A stretch of 64,000 bases of DNA from Nocardiopsis sp. YSL2 (GCF_030555055.1 NZ_JAMOAO010000001.1:1116001-1180000); one strand, 5' to 3'; numbered from the stretch's first letter, positions 1 through 10,741 are shown. Translations and numbers: made by a program. Notes: generated from the sequence alone by a model not told the origin.

Positions 1-1368
1 GAGGCGGCCGCACTCCTGCGGTCGGTGGGGGTGGCCGACCCCGAGCGGGCGCTGGACGAGGCGGGCGCCGTGCCCGACGGCTTCCGGCCGCCCGACCCCA
101 CGGTGGTACGCGTGAGCGGGCGCGGCGCTCCCCCGGGGCGGCCCTTGCTGCTGGCGGCCGGAGCCGCGGGGCTCGCCCTCGCCCTGGGGCCGGTGGCCCT
201 GGTCGGTTCGGCTCCACCGGAGGAGCCGCAGGGCGGTCCGGTGTCCTCAGCGGTGACGGCCACGGCGCTGACGAACGGGCAGGCGTGGCGGGAGAGCTTC
301 CGGCTGGACCTGACGGCCTGGCACGCCAGGGGCGGCGCCACCGGCGACGACGCGCTGGTACACGAGGCCGTGGCCGCCTGGAGCGACCGCGGGCAGGCGC
401 CGCGCGACCCGCGGCTGGTGTTCGCCGGCCGGGTGGACGGACGCGAGGTGGTGGTGCTGCACGATGCGCCGTGGGCGGCCCGCTACACCCGGGAAGGGGA
501 CGACGCGGAGGTGGAGGTGTTCCCCGAACCCGCCGAGGGGGTGGCGAACTGGCCGGCACTGCGCCTGTCCGAGACGGCCGAGGGCACGCGCTTCCTGCTG
601 CCGCCGTGGGTCACCGAGGCGGCGTGGGCGTCCCTGGGCACCTCGGAGGACGGCTGGTCGGAGGCGGCGGTGGACGACCACGGGGTGACGGGCCCCCTGC
701 CTGCCGGAGAGCACTGCGGAACCGGTCCGGTCCTGCGGCTGCGCGCCCCCGATGTCGCGCACGGACAGCCCTACACCGTCATCGACCTCGGTGGGCCCTC
801 CACCGCCCACCTGGGGTACATGCCGCCGCCGCCCGCCGAGATCCGCCGCCTGGGACCGCACGAGGTACTGGACCCCGAGCACGGCTTCGACCTGTGGGGT
901 GAGGCGGCCTGCGCGGGCGACGCCCCGCGCAGGTCGGTGGTCGCGGCGACGGCGTGGGAGTTCGCCGAGCAGGAGCTGCCTGGTGGTGGCACCGGCCGAT
1001 GGGTGTGCGTGCGCTACGGCACCCACGACGGCGGCGGCCTGGCGCGCGCGGTCCTGGTGGCGAGAACCGGCGAGGGAACCGAGACGATCACCGCCGGGGA
1101 GCGCCGGGGCGGCTGGGAGTGCAGCAACCTCGACCGCCAGGTGGTGGCGGGTACCTGGTGGCAGGCGGACGACGGCCGGTGGCACTACCTGGCGGCGGCC
1201 TCGCGCGAGGTCGCCGACCTGCGGGTGTCGGGCGCGGTCGACGGCGGCGGGGAGGGCCCCGCCCTGGCCGTGGACGGGCCGCGGCGCGGCGACGGCCCAC
1301 CCGCCGGTCCCGTCACGGTGAGCGCGGTGGACGTCCACGGCGACGCGATGACCCCGCTCACGGACTGA
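1..1368 (+). CDS. Membrane-anchored protein of unknown function, 5' end outside the window
   Basis: The reading frame is open from the first base, so the true start lies upstream; a GTG at 25 is the first in-window candidate but the seven codons before it are also in frame. After about 45 residues there is one hydrophobic segment (LLLAAGAAGLALALGPVALV), followed by a roughly 380-residue extracytoplasmic region rich in Trp, Gly and acidic residues with a few Cys. The order cytoplasmic head, single membrane span, large outer domain resembles the many uncharacterised anchored proteins that follow sigma-factor or regulator genes in actinobacteria. I recognise no catalytic motif and assign no function. 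Codon use is normal for the window. Confidence 0.6.
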   Translation, partial: EAAALLRSVGVADPERALDEAGAVPDGFRPPDPTVVRVSGRGAPPGRPLLLAAGAAGLALALGPVALVGSAPPEEPQGGPVSSAVTATALTNGQAWRESFRLDLTAWHARGGATGDDALVHEAVAAWSDRGQAPRDPRLVFAGRVDGREVVVLHDAPWAARYTREGDDAEVEVFPEPAEGVANWPALRLSETAEGTRFLLPPWVTEAAWASLGTSEDGWSEAAVDDHGVTGPLPAGEHCGTGPVLRLRAPDVAHGQPYTVIDLGGPSTAHLGYMPPPPAEIRRLGPHEVLDPEHGFDLWGEAACAGDAPRRSVVAATAWEFAEQELPGGGTGRWVCVRYGTHDGGGLARAVLVARTGEGTETITAGERRGGWECSNLDRQVVAGTWWQADDGRWHYLAAASREVADLRVSGAVDGGGEGPALAVDGPRRGDGPPAGPVTVSAVDVHGDAMTPLTD

Positions 1369-1443
1369 CTCCGGCGTCCCGGTGGGCGCCTGCTTCCGAA
1401 ACGCCACGTCCGAAGGGCCGCCCCGGGATCGTCCACGGCTCCG

Positions 1444-2184
1444 TCAGAGCCGTTCGGCGCCGGTGGCCCTCGGTTGCCAGGTGCGGAGCCGTCCGCACAT
1501 GCCGAAGCGCCGCGGTCCCGGGTGCGGTTCGGTGCGCACCAGCGCGGCGTCGTGCATGGCGCCCGGTTCGCCCCGTTCCAGGGCCGCGAGCTGGTCGCGG
1601 GTCAGCTCCAGCTCCCGCTCCACGTTCTCGTGCCAGATCCGGCGCCAGGCCGCGACCCTTGGCCGCACCACCCGCGCCGCGCTCCGCTGGAACTCCCGCA
1701 GGGCCTCCTGGCCGTTCTCCGCGACCGACGCGACGAGTTCGAGGTAGCCCTCCATGGCGAGGTCGCGGCGCGCCCTGGCCTGTCGGCCGAGCTCCTCCTC
1801 GGACGCGTCCGCGGAGAGCGCGGCCGCGGCGTCGTAGCCCTCGGGGTCGGCGAGCACCCCGCGCGGGAAGGTGAAGACCGCGTCACCCGCCTCCGGCAGC
1901 CCCGCGTTCTGCATGACCACGGTGAGTTCCAGGCCGCCGTGGTTGACCAGGCGGTGCACGGTGCCCGGGCCGAACCACAGGACGGTGCCGGCGGACAGGT
2001 CCGTCACCGCCGCCCCCTCGCCGGTGAGGGTGTGCACCTCGCCGCGTCCGGCGGAGACCACGTAGGCCTCCGTCGACGCCGTGTGCATGTGCGGCGTGCC
2101 GCCGTGCAGGCCGTCGGCGGCCTCCCAGTCGTAGACCCGCAGGCCGCTGACGGCGGTCCCGCCGGGAAAGCGCGGTGTGCTCAT
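1444..2184 (-). CDS. Cupin-domain protein, last gene of a putative carbohydrate-catabolic operon
   Basis: A 246-residue protein with an N-terminal cupin barrel of about 130 residues. The metal-binding type motif is visible as a TPHMHTASTEAYVV stretch, with a second motif around GPGTVHRLVNHGG. The C-terminal 100 residues are helical and charged. Such proteins are often sugar-related isomerases or sensors, but no specific substrate can be deduced. The ATG at 2184 overlaps the stop of the DUF6807 gene by four bases (ATGA), so translation is probably coupled. The longer open frame upstream is only a shadow of that neighbour. It is the third gene of the unit read from the LacI-type operators near 4242-4288. 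Confidence 0.72.
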   Translation of the reverse strand: MSTPRFPGGTAVSGLRVYDWEAADGLHGGTPHMHTASTEAYVVSAGRGEVHTLTGEGAAVTDLSAGTVLWFGPGTVHRLVNHGGLELTVVMQNAGLPEAGDAVFTFPRGVLADPEGYDAAAALSADASEEELGRQARARRDLAMEGYLELVASVAENGQEALREFQRSAARVVRPRVAAWRRIWHENVERELELTRDQLAALERGEPGAMHDAALVRTEPHPGPRRFGMCGRLRTWQPRATGAERL

Positions 2185-3086
2185 GGCGCGTACTCCTCGG
2201 CCAGTGCCCTGGTCTCCTCTGCGGCGCACATCCGGTCGACGAACACCAGCCGGTGGCTGAGTGCGAGCACGCCGCCGGGTGCGAGGGTGAGCGTCTCGTC
2301 GAAGGACGGCGAGGGGCTGAACACGGGGAAGGGCTCCGAGCGCACGAACCAGGTGATCGGCACCGCGCCGCTGGTGGTGCCGGCGAAGGCGAGCACGGTC
2401 GCCCCGCCGTCGATCTCGTCGTGCTGTCCGCTGAAGGCGATCCAGTCCGCCCGCGTGCCCATGATGTCGTTGCCGCGGTGCCCGGCGGAGCTGACCACGT
2501 CGGCACCGGTCCACGCGCGCGGGCCGCGCCAGAACAGTCCGGTGTAGCCGGCGGCGGGGCGGCCGGCGGTGGTGGGGCTGCCCAGTTCGAGATCGCTGCC
2601 GCGCACGTTGGTCAGTGCGGTCGCGAAGTCCAGGGCCCACAGGCCGCGGCCCTGGTCCACGGAGTGGAACCGGTGGGTGCGGACCTCGGTGATCCACCGC
2701 TCGTCCCCGGAGTTCAGCCAGGTGAGGTGCTCGGTCAGGGTCACCTCGCCGTCGTGTTCCTCCACGCTCTCGAAGCGCTCGTGGTGGATGGATCCGACGT
2801 TGTCGAGCCACACGTAGCCCTGGCCGTGCACGTAGGTCGGGCCGCCCCAGAAGTTCTGCCCGGAGACATGGGACCAGGTCATCTGCAGGCCCTTGTGCCA
2901 GCGGTGGTCCCACGGCCGCACGGCGGTCACGGGCGCGCCGCCGAGCGTACGCAGGGGGTGGAGGAAGGGTTTGGGGGCCTCGACGGCCGGGGCGTCGGGC
3001 CGTAGGACGTAGCGGGCGATGTCGGTGCCGCCCGCTGTCACGGTGAGCTCGTCGTCGGTCCTGGTCAGGGTGGGTCCGTCAGACAC
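2181..3086 (-). CDS. DUF6807 (PmoA-like) family protein
   Basis: A 301-residue protein with beta-rich sequence and the family hallmarks: HPLRTLGG near the N-terminus, then DHRWHKGLQ and an NFWGG motif. These proteins were annotated as PmoA because of an early misnaming; they are not methane monooxygenase subunits. They commonly sit beside Gfo/Idh/MocA oxidoreductases and sugar regulators and are thought to act in carbohydrate catabolism. The gene overlaps the upstream oxidoreductase gene by 8 bp and the downstream cupin gene by 4 bp, so all three form one transcription unit. Biochemical role unknown. Confidence 0.8.
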   Translation of the reverse strand: MSDGPTLTRTDDELTVTAGGTDIARYVLRPDAPAVEAPKPFLHPLRTLGGAPVTAVRPWDHRWHKGLQMTWSHVSGQNFWGGPTYVHGQGYVWLDNVGSIHHERFESVEEHDGEVTLTEHLTWLNSGDERWITEVRTHRFHSVDQGRGLWALDFATALTNVRGSDLELGSPTTAGRPAAGYTGLFWRGPRAWTGADVVSSAGHRGNDIMGTRADWIAFSGQHDEIDGGATVLAFAGTTSGAVPITWFVRSEPFPVFSPSPSFDETLTLAPGGVLALSHRLVFVDRMCAAEETRALAEEYAP

Positions 3087-4218
3087 TGGTGCTGGTCTCC
3101 GTTCGGGTCAGGGCGGACGCCGCGGCGTGCGGGTCGCCCCCGTGCATGGCGTGGTAGAAGCCGCTGCCGGGGGTCAGGTCCCGGCGCCGAACCGTTCCGC
3201 CGAGGATCGCCGAGCGGTACATCCCCGTCACGAGTTCGAGCGCGCGCCGTCCGTCGTGCCCGCCGGCGCGGGGCCGCTCGCCGCGTTCCATCGCGTCGAG
3301 CAGGGCCGCGAGCTGAGCCCTGTGCGAGCTCGGTACGTCCTCCTCCGGCCGCCAGGCGGCGACCGCCGCGTCCGCGTCGTCGACGTGCGGCGCCGGGGTC
3401 CAGCGCCAGTGCGCGTTGTCGTAGCCGTAGAGGTGCTCCAGTTCGACCGTGGCGTGCTCGAAGTCGAAGCGCAGGTAGCTGGTCTCCCTGGGCGAGAGGA
3501 GGCTGTTGACCATGGAGACCGTCGCCCCGGAGTCGAAGCGCACGATCGCCATCGACACGTCCTCGGTCTCGGTGGCCCGCGCGGACGTGGACATCACCGC
3601 CGTGACCTCGGTCCAGTCGCCGAGCAGGGAGAGCATGAGGTCCATCTGGTGGATGCCGTGGCCCATGCTCGGGCCGCCGCCCTCGGTCTCCCACCGGCCG
3701 CGCCAGGGGACCTCGAAGTAGTCCGCGTCGCGGTACCAGAGGGTGTGGCACACGCCCACGAGCGGGCGGCCGAGCGTGCCCTCCGCCAGGTGGCGGCGCA
3801 GGCGTTCGGCGCCGGACCCGAACCGGTGCTGGAAGACGTAGCTCGCGTAGGGGCCGCGCTCGCCCTCGTGCCCGGCGACCTGGTCGTACTCCGCGAGGGA
3901 CAGGGCTGGCGGCTTCTCGCACCACACCCAGGCGCCGGCGTCCAGGCTCGCGATGACCGTGTCCTTGTGGGCGGAGGGAGGGGTGCACACGACGACGAGG
4001 TCGGGCGACTCGGCGGCGAGCATGGCGTGGAGGTCGGTGTAGCGGCCGGGAACGCCCCACTGGGCGGCGGTCTCGGCCATGAGCGCCTCGTCGGGATCGA
4101 CCAGGGCGATGACCTCGACCCGGTCGCCCGTGTCGGCGAGGGCCGGAAGGTGGACGCCGCGGGCGATTCCGCCGCTGCCGACGAGTGCCGCACGGACCGG
4201 AGGACTGGGATCGGACAC
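3079..4218 (-). CDS. Gfo/Idh/MocA-family NAD(P)-dependent oxidoreductase
   Basis: About 379 residues from the GTG at 4218, which has AGGGG five bases upstream. The N-terminal Rossmann fold shows LVGSGGIARG (residues 12-21), the family CEKPPALS motif with the catalytic-site Lys at about 102, and a GHGIHQMD motif near 190 matching the conserved His/Asp region. The C-terminal half is the alpha/beta substrate domain. Members oxidise or epimerise sugars and cyclitols such as inositol or glucose derivatives; the actual substrate cannot be read from sequence. An upstream ATG at 4275 would place operator DNA inside the coding region and is rejected. First gene of the operon with DUF6807 and cupin, divergent from the LacI regulator. 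Confidence 0.85.
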   Translation of the reverse strand: MSDPSPPVRAALVGSGGIARGVHLPALADTGDRVEVIALVDPDEALMAETAAQWGVPGRYTDLHAMLAAESPDLVVVCTPPSAHKDTVIASLDAGAWVWCEKPPALSLAEYDQVAGHEGERGPYASYVFQHRFGSGAERLRRHLAEGTLGRPLVGVCHTLWYRDADYFEVPWRGRWETEGGGPSMGHGIHQMDLMLSLLGDWTEVTAVMSTSARATETEDVSMAIVRFDSGATVSMVNSLLSPRETSYLRFDFEHATVELEHLYGYDNAHWRWTPAPHVDDADAAVAAWRPEEDVPSSHRAQLAALLDAMERGERPRAGGHDGRRALELVTGMYRSAILGGTVRRRDLTPGSGFYHAMHGGDPHAAASALTRTETSTSV

Positions 4219-4241
4219 GGGCACCCCTGGAGGTCGAAAAA

Positions 4242-4253
4242 GTGAACGTTCAC
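4242..4253. promoter_or_regulatory. LacI-type operator 1
   Basis: GTGAACGTTCAC is a perfect 12-bp palindrome with the CG centre typical of LacI/GalR operators. It lies 24 bp upstream of the oxidoreductase start. Confidence 0.8.
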
Positions 4254-4276
4254 TATATGTGGCGCGGCCTAACATA

Positions 4277-4288
4277 GTGATCGTTCAC
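4277..4288. promoter_or_regulatory. LacI-type operator 2
   Basis: GTGATCGTTCAC matches operator 1 at 11 of 12 bases and is centred 35 bp from it. A TTCACT (4250-4255) / CATAGT (4274-4279) pair with an 18-bp spacer could drive the lacI-like gene. A near mirror-image ATCACT/TATAGT pair could drive the oxidoreductase, so each operator would cover one -35 and one -10 element. Confidence 0.75.
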
Positions 4289-4329
4289 ACTTGATGTCAA
4301 GAGTGCCCCCGCCTACGAAAGCAGGTCCG

Positions 4330-5349
4330 ATGGCCACGTCCGACACACCGCAGCGGCGGCCGACCCTCAAGGAGGTCGCCCGCGTCGCGGGGGTCTCGCA
4401 CCAGACCGTCTCGCGCTATCTCCGCCACAGCGGAGGGCTCAAGGAGTCGACGCGGGAGCGGGTGGACGCCGCGATCAGGGAGCTCGACTACCGCCCCAAC
4501 CTCATCGCGCGGTCGATGCGCACGCGCCGGACCGGGCGCCTGGCGATCCTGTTGCCCAGCGTGGGCAGCTTCAGCCCGGACCGGATGCTCGCCGGAGCCA
4601 TCGCCACCGGCCACGCGGCGGGCTTCGTGGTCGAGGTGCTGAGCGTGGACGGCGGACCCGAGGCCCGCACCGAGCGCACCCGCGAACTCGCCGAGTCAGG
4701 CCAGGTGGAGGGCATCCTCGCGCTGGCACCGCTCGCCCACGGCGGCGACCGGCCGTCGGCCGGCGGCGCGCCCGTGGTCGTCTCCGCCGACTTCGACGAC
4801 GACATGCGCGGCATCGGCGGCCTGGCCGACGGGTCGGTCGTCGCCGACCTGGTCGGGGGCCTGGCCGACTCCGGCCACCGGCGCTTCCTGCACGTGGCCG
4901 GATCGCCGGGCTTCGCCTCGGCCAGGGAGCGCAGGCGCACGTACCTGGCGACGATCGCGCGCCTCGGCCTGGAGTCGCACGGCGTGGTCGACGGGGACTG
5001 GTCGCCCGAGTCCGGCCGCGAGGCCGTGCGCGCGCTGCCGGCCGACAGCGGGGTCACCGCCGTCATCGCGGGCAACGACGTGGTCGCGGCCGGCGTGGTC
5101 CGCGGCGCCCTCGACCGCGGCTGGCGCGTGCCCGCCGACCTCAGCGTGACGGGGTGGGACAACAACCCGGTGGGCGCGTACCTGTCGCCGGCGCTCACCA
5201 CGGTCGACGTCGACCGGGAGCGGTTGGGCGCCGACGCCATGGAACGCCTGGTCGCCACGGTCCGCGGGACCGATCCGGAGATCTCGGGGCAACCCCTGAA
5301 CCGGATCATCTGGCGCGAGTCCACCGGGCCGGCCCCGCGTCGAGGGTGA
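4330..5349 (+). CDS. LacI/GalR-family transcriptional regulator
   Basis: A 339-residue protein starting at the ATG at 4330; further in-frame TTG/ATG codons at 4291-4296 lie directly against operator 2. The N-terminal helix-turn-helix reads TLKEVARVAGVSHQTVSRYL, followed by the hinge helix region YRPNLIARSMRTRRT that inserts in the minor groove at a CpG. A periplasmic-binding-protein-like effector domain fills the rest. It is divergent from the oxidoreductase/DUF6807/cupin operon and the intergenic region carries two matching palindromes, so autoregulation plus repression of that operon is the natural inference. Effector sugar unknown. Confidence 0.9.
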   Translation: MATSDTPQRRPTLKEVARVAGVSHQTVSRYLRHSGGLKESTRERVDAAIRELDYRPNLIARSMRTRRTGRLAILLPSVGSFSPDRMLAGAIATGHAAGFVVEVLSVDGGPEARTERTRELAESGQVEGILALAPLAHGGDRPSAGGAPVVVSADFDDDMRGIGGLADGSVVADLVGGLADSGHRRFLHVAGSPGFASARERRRTYLATIARLGLESHGVVDGDWSPESGREAVRALPADSGVTAVIAGNDVVAAGVVRGALDRGWRVPADLSVTGWDNNPVGAYLSPALTTVDVDRERLGADAMERLVATVRGTDPEISGQPLNRIIWRESTGPAPRRG

Positions 5350-5515
5350 GCGGGTCGCGGCAAGGGCGTGCTGGTGGACGCCACCCGTCATGAGCCGTGT
5401 CGCGGTGTGGGTGTCGCAGGACCGAGAAAGGAGGCACCCTGGGCACCGGAACGGCCGACACCCCGCCCGGGATCGGACGGGGCGTCGGCGGGAGTACTCG
5501 CCCGGGTGGCCGCTC

Positions 5516-7500
<1,985 letters not shown>

Positions 7501-7609
7501 GACCTCCCCCTCTGGTCCGGTTCCGACACTGTGCGCGCTGCGGGGCGCGGTCAGCCGTGCGCCCCCACTACCCGGTCGGGAGCACCGGAACACATGGCGC
7601 CCGCGCGCC

Positions 7610-8245
7610 TCAGGAGGGCCGTGCCTCGCCGCGCACGTGGAAGGAGGAGGGGGTACGGACGCGGGGGAAGAGGAAGCGTTCGACTGGTCCCAGGGTGAAC
7701 CCGGCCGATGCGATCGCGGCCAGTGTGTCCCGCCCGCTGTGGCACCCTCCCAGCAGGCGCGGCCCGACCGTGGCGTCCAGCAACCGCTGGGCCCTGCGGA
7801 CGCCCGGAGTGGGAGCCCGCACGTGTTCGAGGAAGTACAGCCGCCCGCCGGGCCGGAGCACGCGGCGGATCTCGCGCAGTGCGCGGGTCTGGTCGGGGAC
7901 CGAGCACAGCACGAGCGTGGCCACCACCGCGTCGACCGAGGCGTCGGCCAGGGGCAGGGAGTCGGCGAGTCCGTCGACGACCGTGACGGGGACCCCGGTC
8001 CGCCCGGCGCGTTCCTCGGCGGCCCGGCGCAGGTACGGCTCGGGCTCGATCGCCGTCACCGAGGCGACCGCACCGGGGTAGTGGGGGAAGTTCAGTCCGT
8101 GGCCGCAGCCCACCTCCGCCACGTCGCCGCGCAGGCCCCCGAGCAGGGCGGCCCGGTGCCGGTCCAGGCCGCCCTCGTCCATGGCGCGGCCCACACGCGT
8201 GTAGAAGCGGGCGAACAGCGGATGTCGCACGCGGTCGGTCCCCAT
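7610..8245 (-). CDS. Class I SAM-dependent methyltransferase
   Basis: A 211-residue small-molecule methyltransferase. Motif I is VAEVGCGHGLNF, motif II includes the acidic AIEPEPYLRR that binds the SAM ribose, and the post-motif LPLADASVDAVVATLVLCSV resembles the UbiE/methyltransferase-11 group. The substrate cannot be inferred. The ATG at 8245 is favoured (GGGGG four bases upstream); an in-frame ATG at 8257 is possible. The open frame continues far upstream without a plausible start. Divergent from the aldo/keto reductase at 8445. Confidence 0.82.
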   Translation of the reverse strand: MGTDRVRHPLFARFYTRVGRAMDEGGLDRHRAALLGGLRGDVAEVGCGHGLNFPHYPGAVASVTAIEPEPYLRRAAEERAGRTGVPVTVVDGLADSLPLADASVDAVVATLVLCSVPDQTRALREIRRVLRPGGRLYFLEHVRAPTPGVRRAQRLLDATVGPRLLGGCHSGRDTLAAIASAGFTLGPVERFLFPRVRTPSSFHVRGEARPS

Positions 8246-8444
8246 GGCTGCCCCCATCGTGTGCTCGCGCACAGACAGGACTACACGTCCATGTCCGGGC
8301 GGACAAGCAGGACCGCCGCGTGTGGGGGGACTGATCCGTCGCGGCGGACCCCGGCGCGGTCCCGCGCTCCGCGTGCTCTGGCACAATCGCCGGGGGCCGC
8401 AGCGCCCCGGGCACGGGTGAGCAGCACTGGAGGGGACGGCGACC

Positions 8445-9494
8445 ATGGACGCACACGTGGCACGGCAGGACCGGTACGAGTCACTGGAGTACCGGGCGTG
8501 CGGCAGGAGCGGGCTGCGGCTGCCGCGCCTGTCGCTGGGCCTGTGGCAGAACTTCGGCGACGACCGGAGCCTGGAGGGACAGCGCGCGATCCTGCGCCGC
8601 GCGTTCGACCTCGGCGTCTTCCACTTCGACCTGGCCAACAACTACGGCCCGCCCAAGGGCGCGTCCGAGACCAACTTCGGCCGCATCCTGGACCTGGACT
8701 TCCGCCCCTACCGCGACGAGATGGTCATCACGACCAAGGCCGGATGGGTCATGGGACCGGGCCCCCACCAGCAGGGCGGTTCGCGCAAGTACCTGCTCTC
8801 CTCGCTCGACCGCTCGTTGGCGCGCATGGGGCTGGACCACGTCGACATCTTCTACAGCCACCGGCCCGACCCGGACACCCCGCTGGAGGAGACCATGCTG
8901 GCCCTGCACCACGCCGTGGTGTCCGGCCGCGCCCTGTACGCAGGGATCTCCTCCTACGCCCCCGAGGCCACCCGCCGGGCGGCGGCGATCATGCGCGACC
9001 TGGGCACGCCCCTGGTCGTCCACCAGCCCTCGTACTCGATGCTCAACCGCTGGGTCGAGGACGGCCTGCTGACGGCGGCCGCCGACGAGGGGATGGGCGT
9101 GGTCGCCTTCTCCCCCCTGGCCCAGGGCCTGCTGACCTCCCGCTACCTGGACGGTTCCGTGCCCGGCGACTCGCGCGCAGGCGTGGGACGGCCCAGCTGG
9201 CGCGAGAACATGCTCTCCGAGAACATCCTGGAACGGGCCCGGGCGCTGAACGGGATCGCCGCCGAGCGCGGCCAGACCCTCGCGCAGATGGCGATCGCGT
9301 GGGTGCTGCGCGACCAGGGGCCGCGCACGGTCACCACGGCGCTGATCGGCGCCTCCAGCGTGGAGCAGTTGGAGCAGAACCTGGCCGCGGTCGGCGGACC
9401 GGACTTCACCGAGGAGGAGCTGCGCGCCATCGACCGCTGGGCGGTCGACTCCGACGTCAACATCTGGTGGGGCGCGACGGCCTCGACACCCTAG
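8445..9494 (+). CDS. Aldo/keto reductase of the YghZ (L-glyceraldehyde 3-phosphate reductase) type
   Basis: A 349-residue NADPH-dependent reductase with the (beta/alpha)8 fold. The catalytic tetrad is visible: Asp62 and Tyr67 in FDLANNYGPP, Lys98 in VITTKAGW and His139 in FYSHRPD. The PPKGASETNFGRIL block and the C-terminal LIGASSVEQLEQNL NADP-binding segment match the YghZ/AKR14 group, whose members reduce L-glyceraldehyde 3-phosphate and methylglyoxal. GGAGGGG lies about 10 bases before the ATG. No partner genes indicate a pathway; a general aldehyde-detoxification role is inferred. Confidence 0.9.
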   Translation: MDAHVARQDRYESLEYRACGRSGLRLPRLSLGLWQNFGDDRSLEGQRAILRRAFDLGVFHFDLANNYGPPKGASETNFGRILDLDFRPYRDEMVITTKAGWVMGPGPHQQGGSRKYLLSSLDRSLARMGLDHVDIFYSHRPDPDTPLEETMLALHHAVVSGRALYAGISSYAPEATRRAAAIMRDLGTPLVVHQPSYSMLNRWVEDGLLTAAADEGMGVVAFSPLAQGLLTSRYLDGSVPGDSRAGVGRPSWRENMLSENILERARALNGIAAERGQTLAQMAIAWVLRDQGPRTVTTALIGASSVEQLEQNLAAVGGPDFTEEELRAIDRWAVDSDVNIWWGATASTP

Positions 9495-9568
9495 GCGCTC
9501 GGGCGGCGGACAGGAGCGGGCACGACCGGCGCGGACGCGTCCTCGACCAGCCGGCGCCGCCGAGCGCC
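9494..9568. terminator. Imperfect long inverted repeat between convergent genes
   Basis: GGCGCTCGGGCGGCG (9494-9508) pairs with CGCCGCCGAGCGCC (9555-9568) apart from one bulged base. The arms flank the 3' ends of the reductase and the TetR gene and could form a bidirectional stem. Confidence 0.5.
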
Positions 9569-9577
9569 CGTCGGTCC

Positions 9578-10225
9578 TCAGGCGCGGTCGCGGCCGTAGG
9601 CGGCCAGGAACACCCGTACCCCCTCGTCGGCGTGGCGGCGCAGCTCCGCCTCACCCGGGATCGCGTCGTCCCCCAACAGCATGGCGTCGTTGACCGGCGC
9701 GGACATCACGAGCCAGTTGAAGTGGGATGCGGCCGCGTCCGGGTCGGCCACGCGGAGCAGGCCCCGGTCGGACAGCCGGGCGAAGAGCGCCGACATCGCC
9801 GCCATCGCACGCCGCGGCCCGCCGTCGTACAGGGCGCGTGCCAGGTCCGGGAACCGGCTCACCTCTCCGATCACCAGTCGGCGCAACCGCATCAGTTCGG
9901 GTGTGAGGACGACCCTGAGCTGGCGCAGGGCGTACTCGCACAGGAAGGGGGCCAGGTCCTCGTGCCGTTCGGGTTCGGGGGCCGGTCGGTGCACGGCGTC
10001 GCCCGCCTCGGCGGTCATGGTCTGCACGATCTCGACGAAGAGCGCCTCCTTGCTGCCGAAGTGCTTGTAGACGGTCTGCTTCGAGGCCCCGGACAGCGTG
10101 GCGATCTCGTCCATGTTGGTACCGAGGTAGCCGCGTTCGAGGAAGACCCCCTGCGCCGCCGTCAGAATCTCCCGGCGCTTGCGCGCCGAGCGGGTCGCCC
10201 CTCCGGCCTGGTCCGGCACGTTCAC
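9578..10225 (-). CDS. TetR-family repressor of the VOC/hydrolase operon
   Basis: About 215 residues from the GTG at 10225, chosen because GAGGGAG lies just upstream; an ATG at 10261 is possible but has no ribosome site. The helix-turn-helix is typical: TMDEIA-like spacing with NMDEIATLSGASKQTVYKHF. The C-terminal ligand domain resembles the AcrR group. It is divergent from the VOC protein gene, and the intergenic DNA carries two near-identical 15-bp dyads, so it most likely represses the divergent operon and itself. The inducing ligand is unknown. Confidence 0.88.
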   Translation of the reverse strand: MNVPDQAGGATRSARKRREILTAAQGVFLERGYLGTNMDEIATLSGASKQTVYKHFGSKEALFVEIVQTMTAEAGDAVHRPAPEPERHEDLAPFLCEYALRQLRVVLTPELMRLRRLVIGEVSRFPDLARALYDGGPRRAMAAMSALFARLSDRGLLRVADPDAAASHFNWLVMSAPVNDAMLLGDDAIPGEAELRRHADEGVRVFLAAYGRDRA

Positions 10226-10290
10226 TCTCACTCCCTCGGCGTGGCCGCGGTCCGGTCCCATGGGCCCGCGCGGATGCTTGACCCATTGGT

Positions 10291-10336
10291 ACTGGACGGT
10301 CTAGTTTGACACAAGTAGAGTACTGGACGGTCCAGT
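10291..10336. promoter_or_regulatory. Paired TetR operators over a divergent promoter
   Basis: ACTGGACGGTCCAGT (10322-10336) is a perfect 15-bp dyad. ACTGGACGGTCTAGT (10291-10305) differs at one base and is centred 31 bp away, about three helical turns. A forward promoter TTGACC (10278-10283), 17-bp spacer, CTAGTT (10301-10306) is overlapped by the first box. Confidence 0.85.
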
Positions 10337-10375
10337 TCCACGTCTGGCCGTCCGCCACGACCGGAGGAGCCCGAC

Positions 10376-10741
10376 ATGCGCGTCAAGTTCGCCGAACTGC
10401 CCGTTCTCGACCAGGACCGGGCCATCGCCTTCTACACCCGCGCGCTCGGCTGCACCGTCGCCATCGACGCCCCCATGGGCGAGGACGGATGGCGGTGGGT
10501 CGAACTCGCCTTCCCCGGCGCCGAGTCCCACCTGCACTTCCTGCCGCGCGCGAACGACGAGCCCTCCCCCGAGCCCGTCCTGGTGCTCATCGACGACGAC
10601 ATCGCGGGCACGGTCAAGGGCCTGCGGGACCAGGGCGTGGAGATCGTGAGCGAGCCCCAGGCCGCGCCGTGGGCCCCCGGCACCACGTTCGCCGAGTTCC
10701 GCGACAGCGAGGGCAACCGGATGGTGCTCGCCGACCGCTGA
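10376..10741 (+). CDS. VOC-superfamily (glyoxalase/dioxygenase fold) protein
   Basis: A 121-residue single-domain VOC protein with two beta-alpha-beta-beta-beta units; RAIAFYTRALGCTV is the typical first unit and FRDSEGNRMVLADR the last strand, where the C-terminal Glu metal ligand of the fold is replaced by other residues. These proteins include glyoxalases, antibiotic-binding proteins and dioxygenases. A strong GGAGGAG precedes the ATG. The downstream alpha/beta hydrolase starts 51 bp later and probably shares the TetR-controlled promoter, suggesting a small detoxification operon. Confidence 0.82.
   Translation: MRVKFAELPVLDQDRAIAFYTRALGCTVAIDAPMGEDGWRWVELAFPGAESHLHFLPRANDEPSPEPVLVLIDDDIAGTVKGLRDQGVEIVSEPQAAPWAPGTTFAEFRDSEGNRMVLADR

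Noticed and set aside
2181..3086. Annotation as methane monooxygenase subunit PmoA
   Set aside because: The DUF6807 family carries this name by historical error; the protein is soluble and lacks membrane spans.
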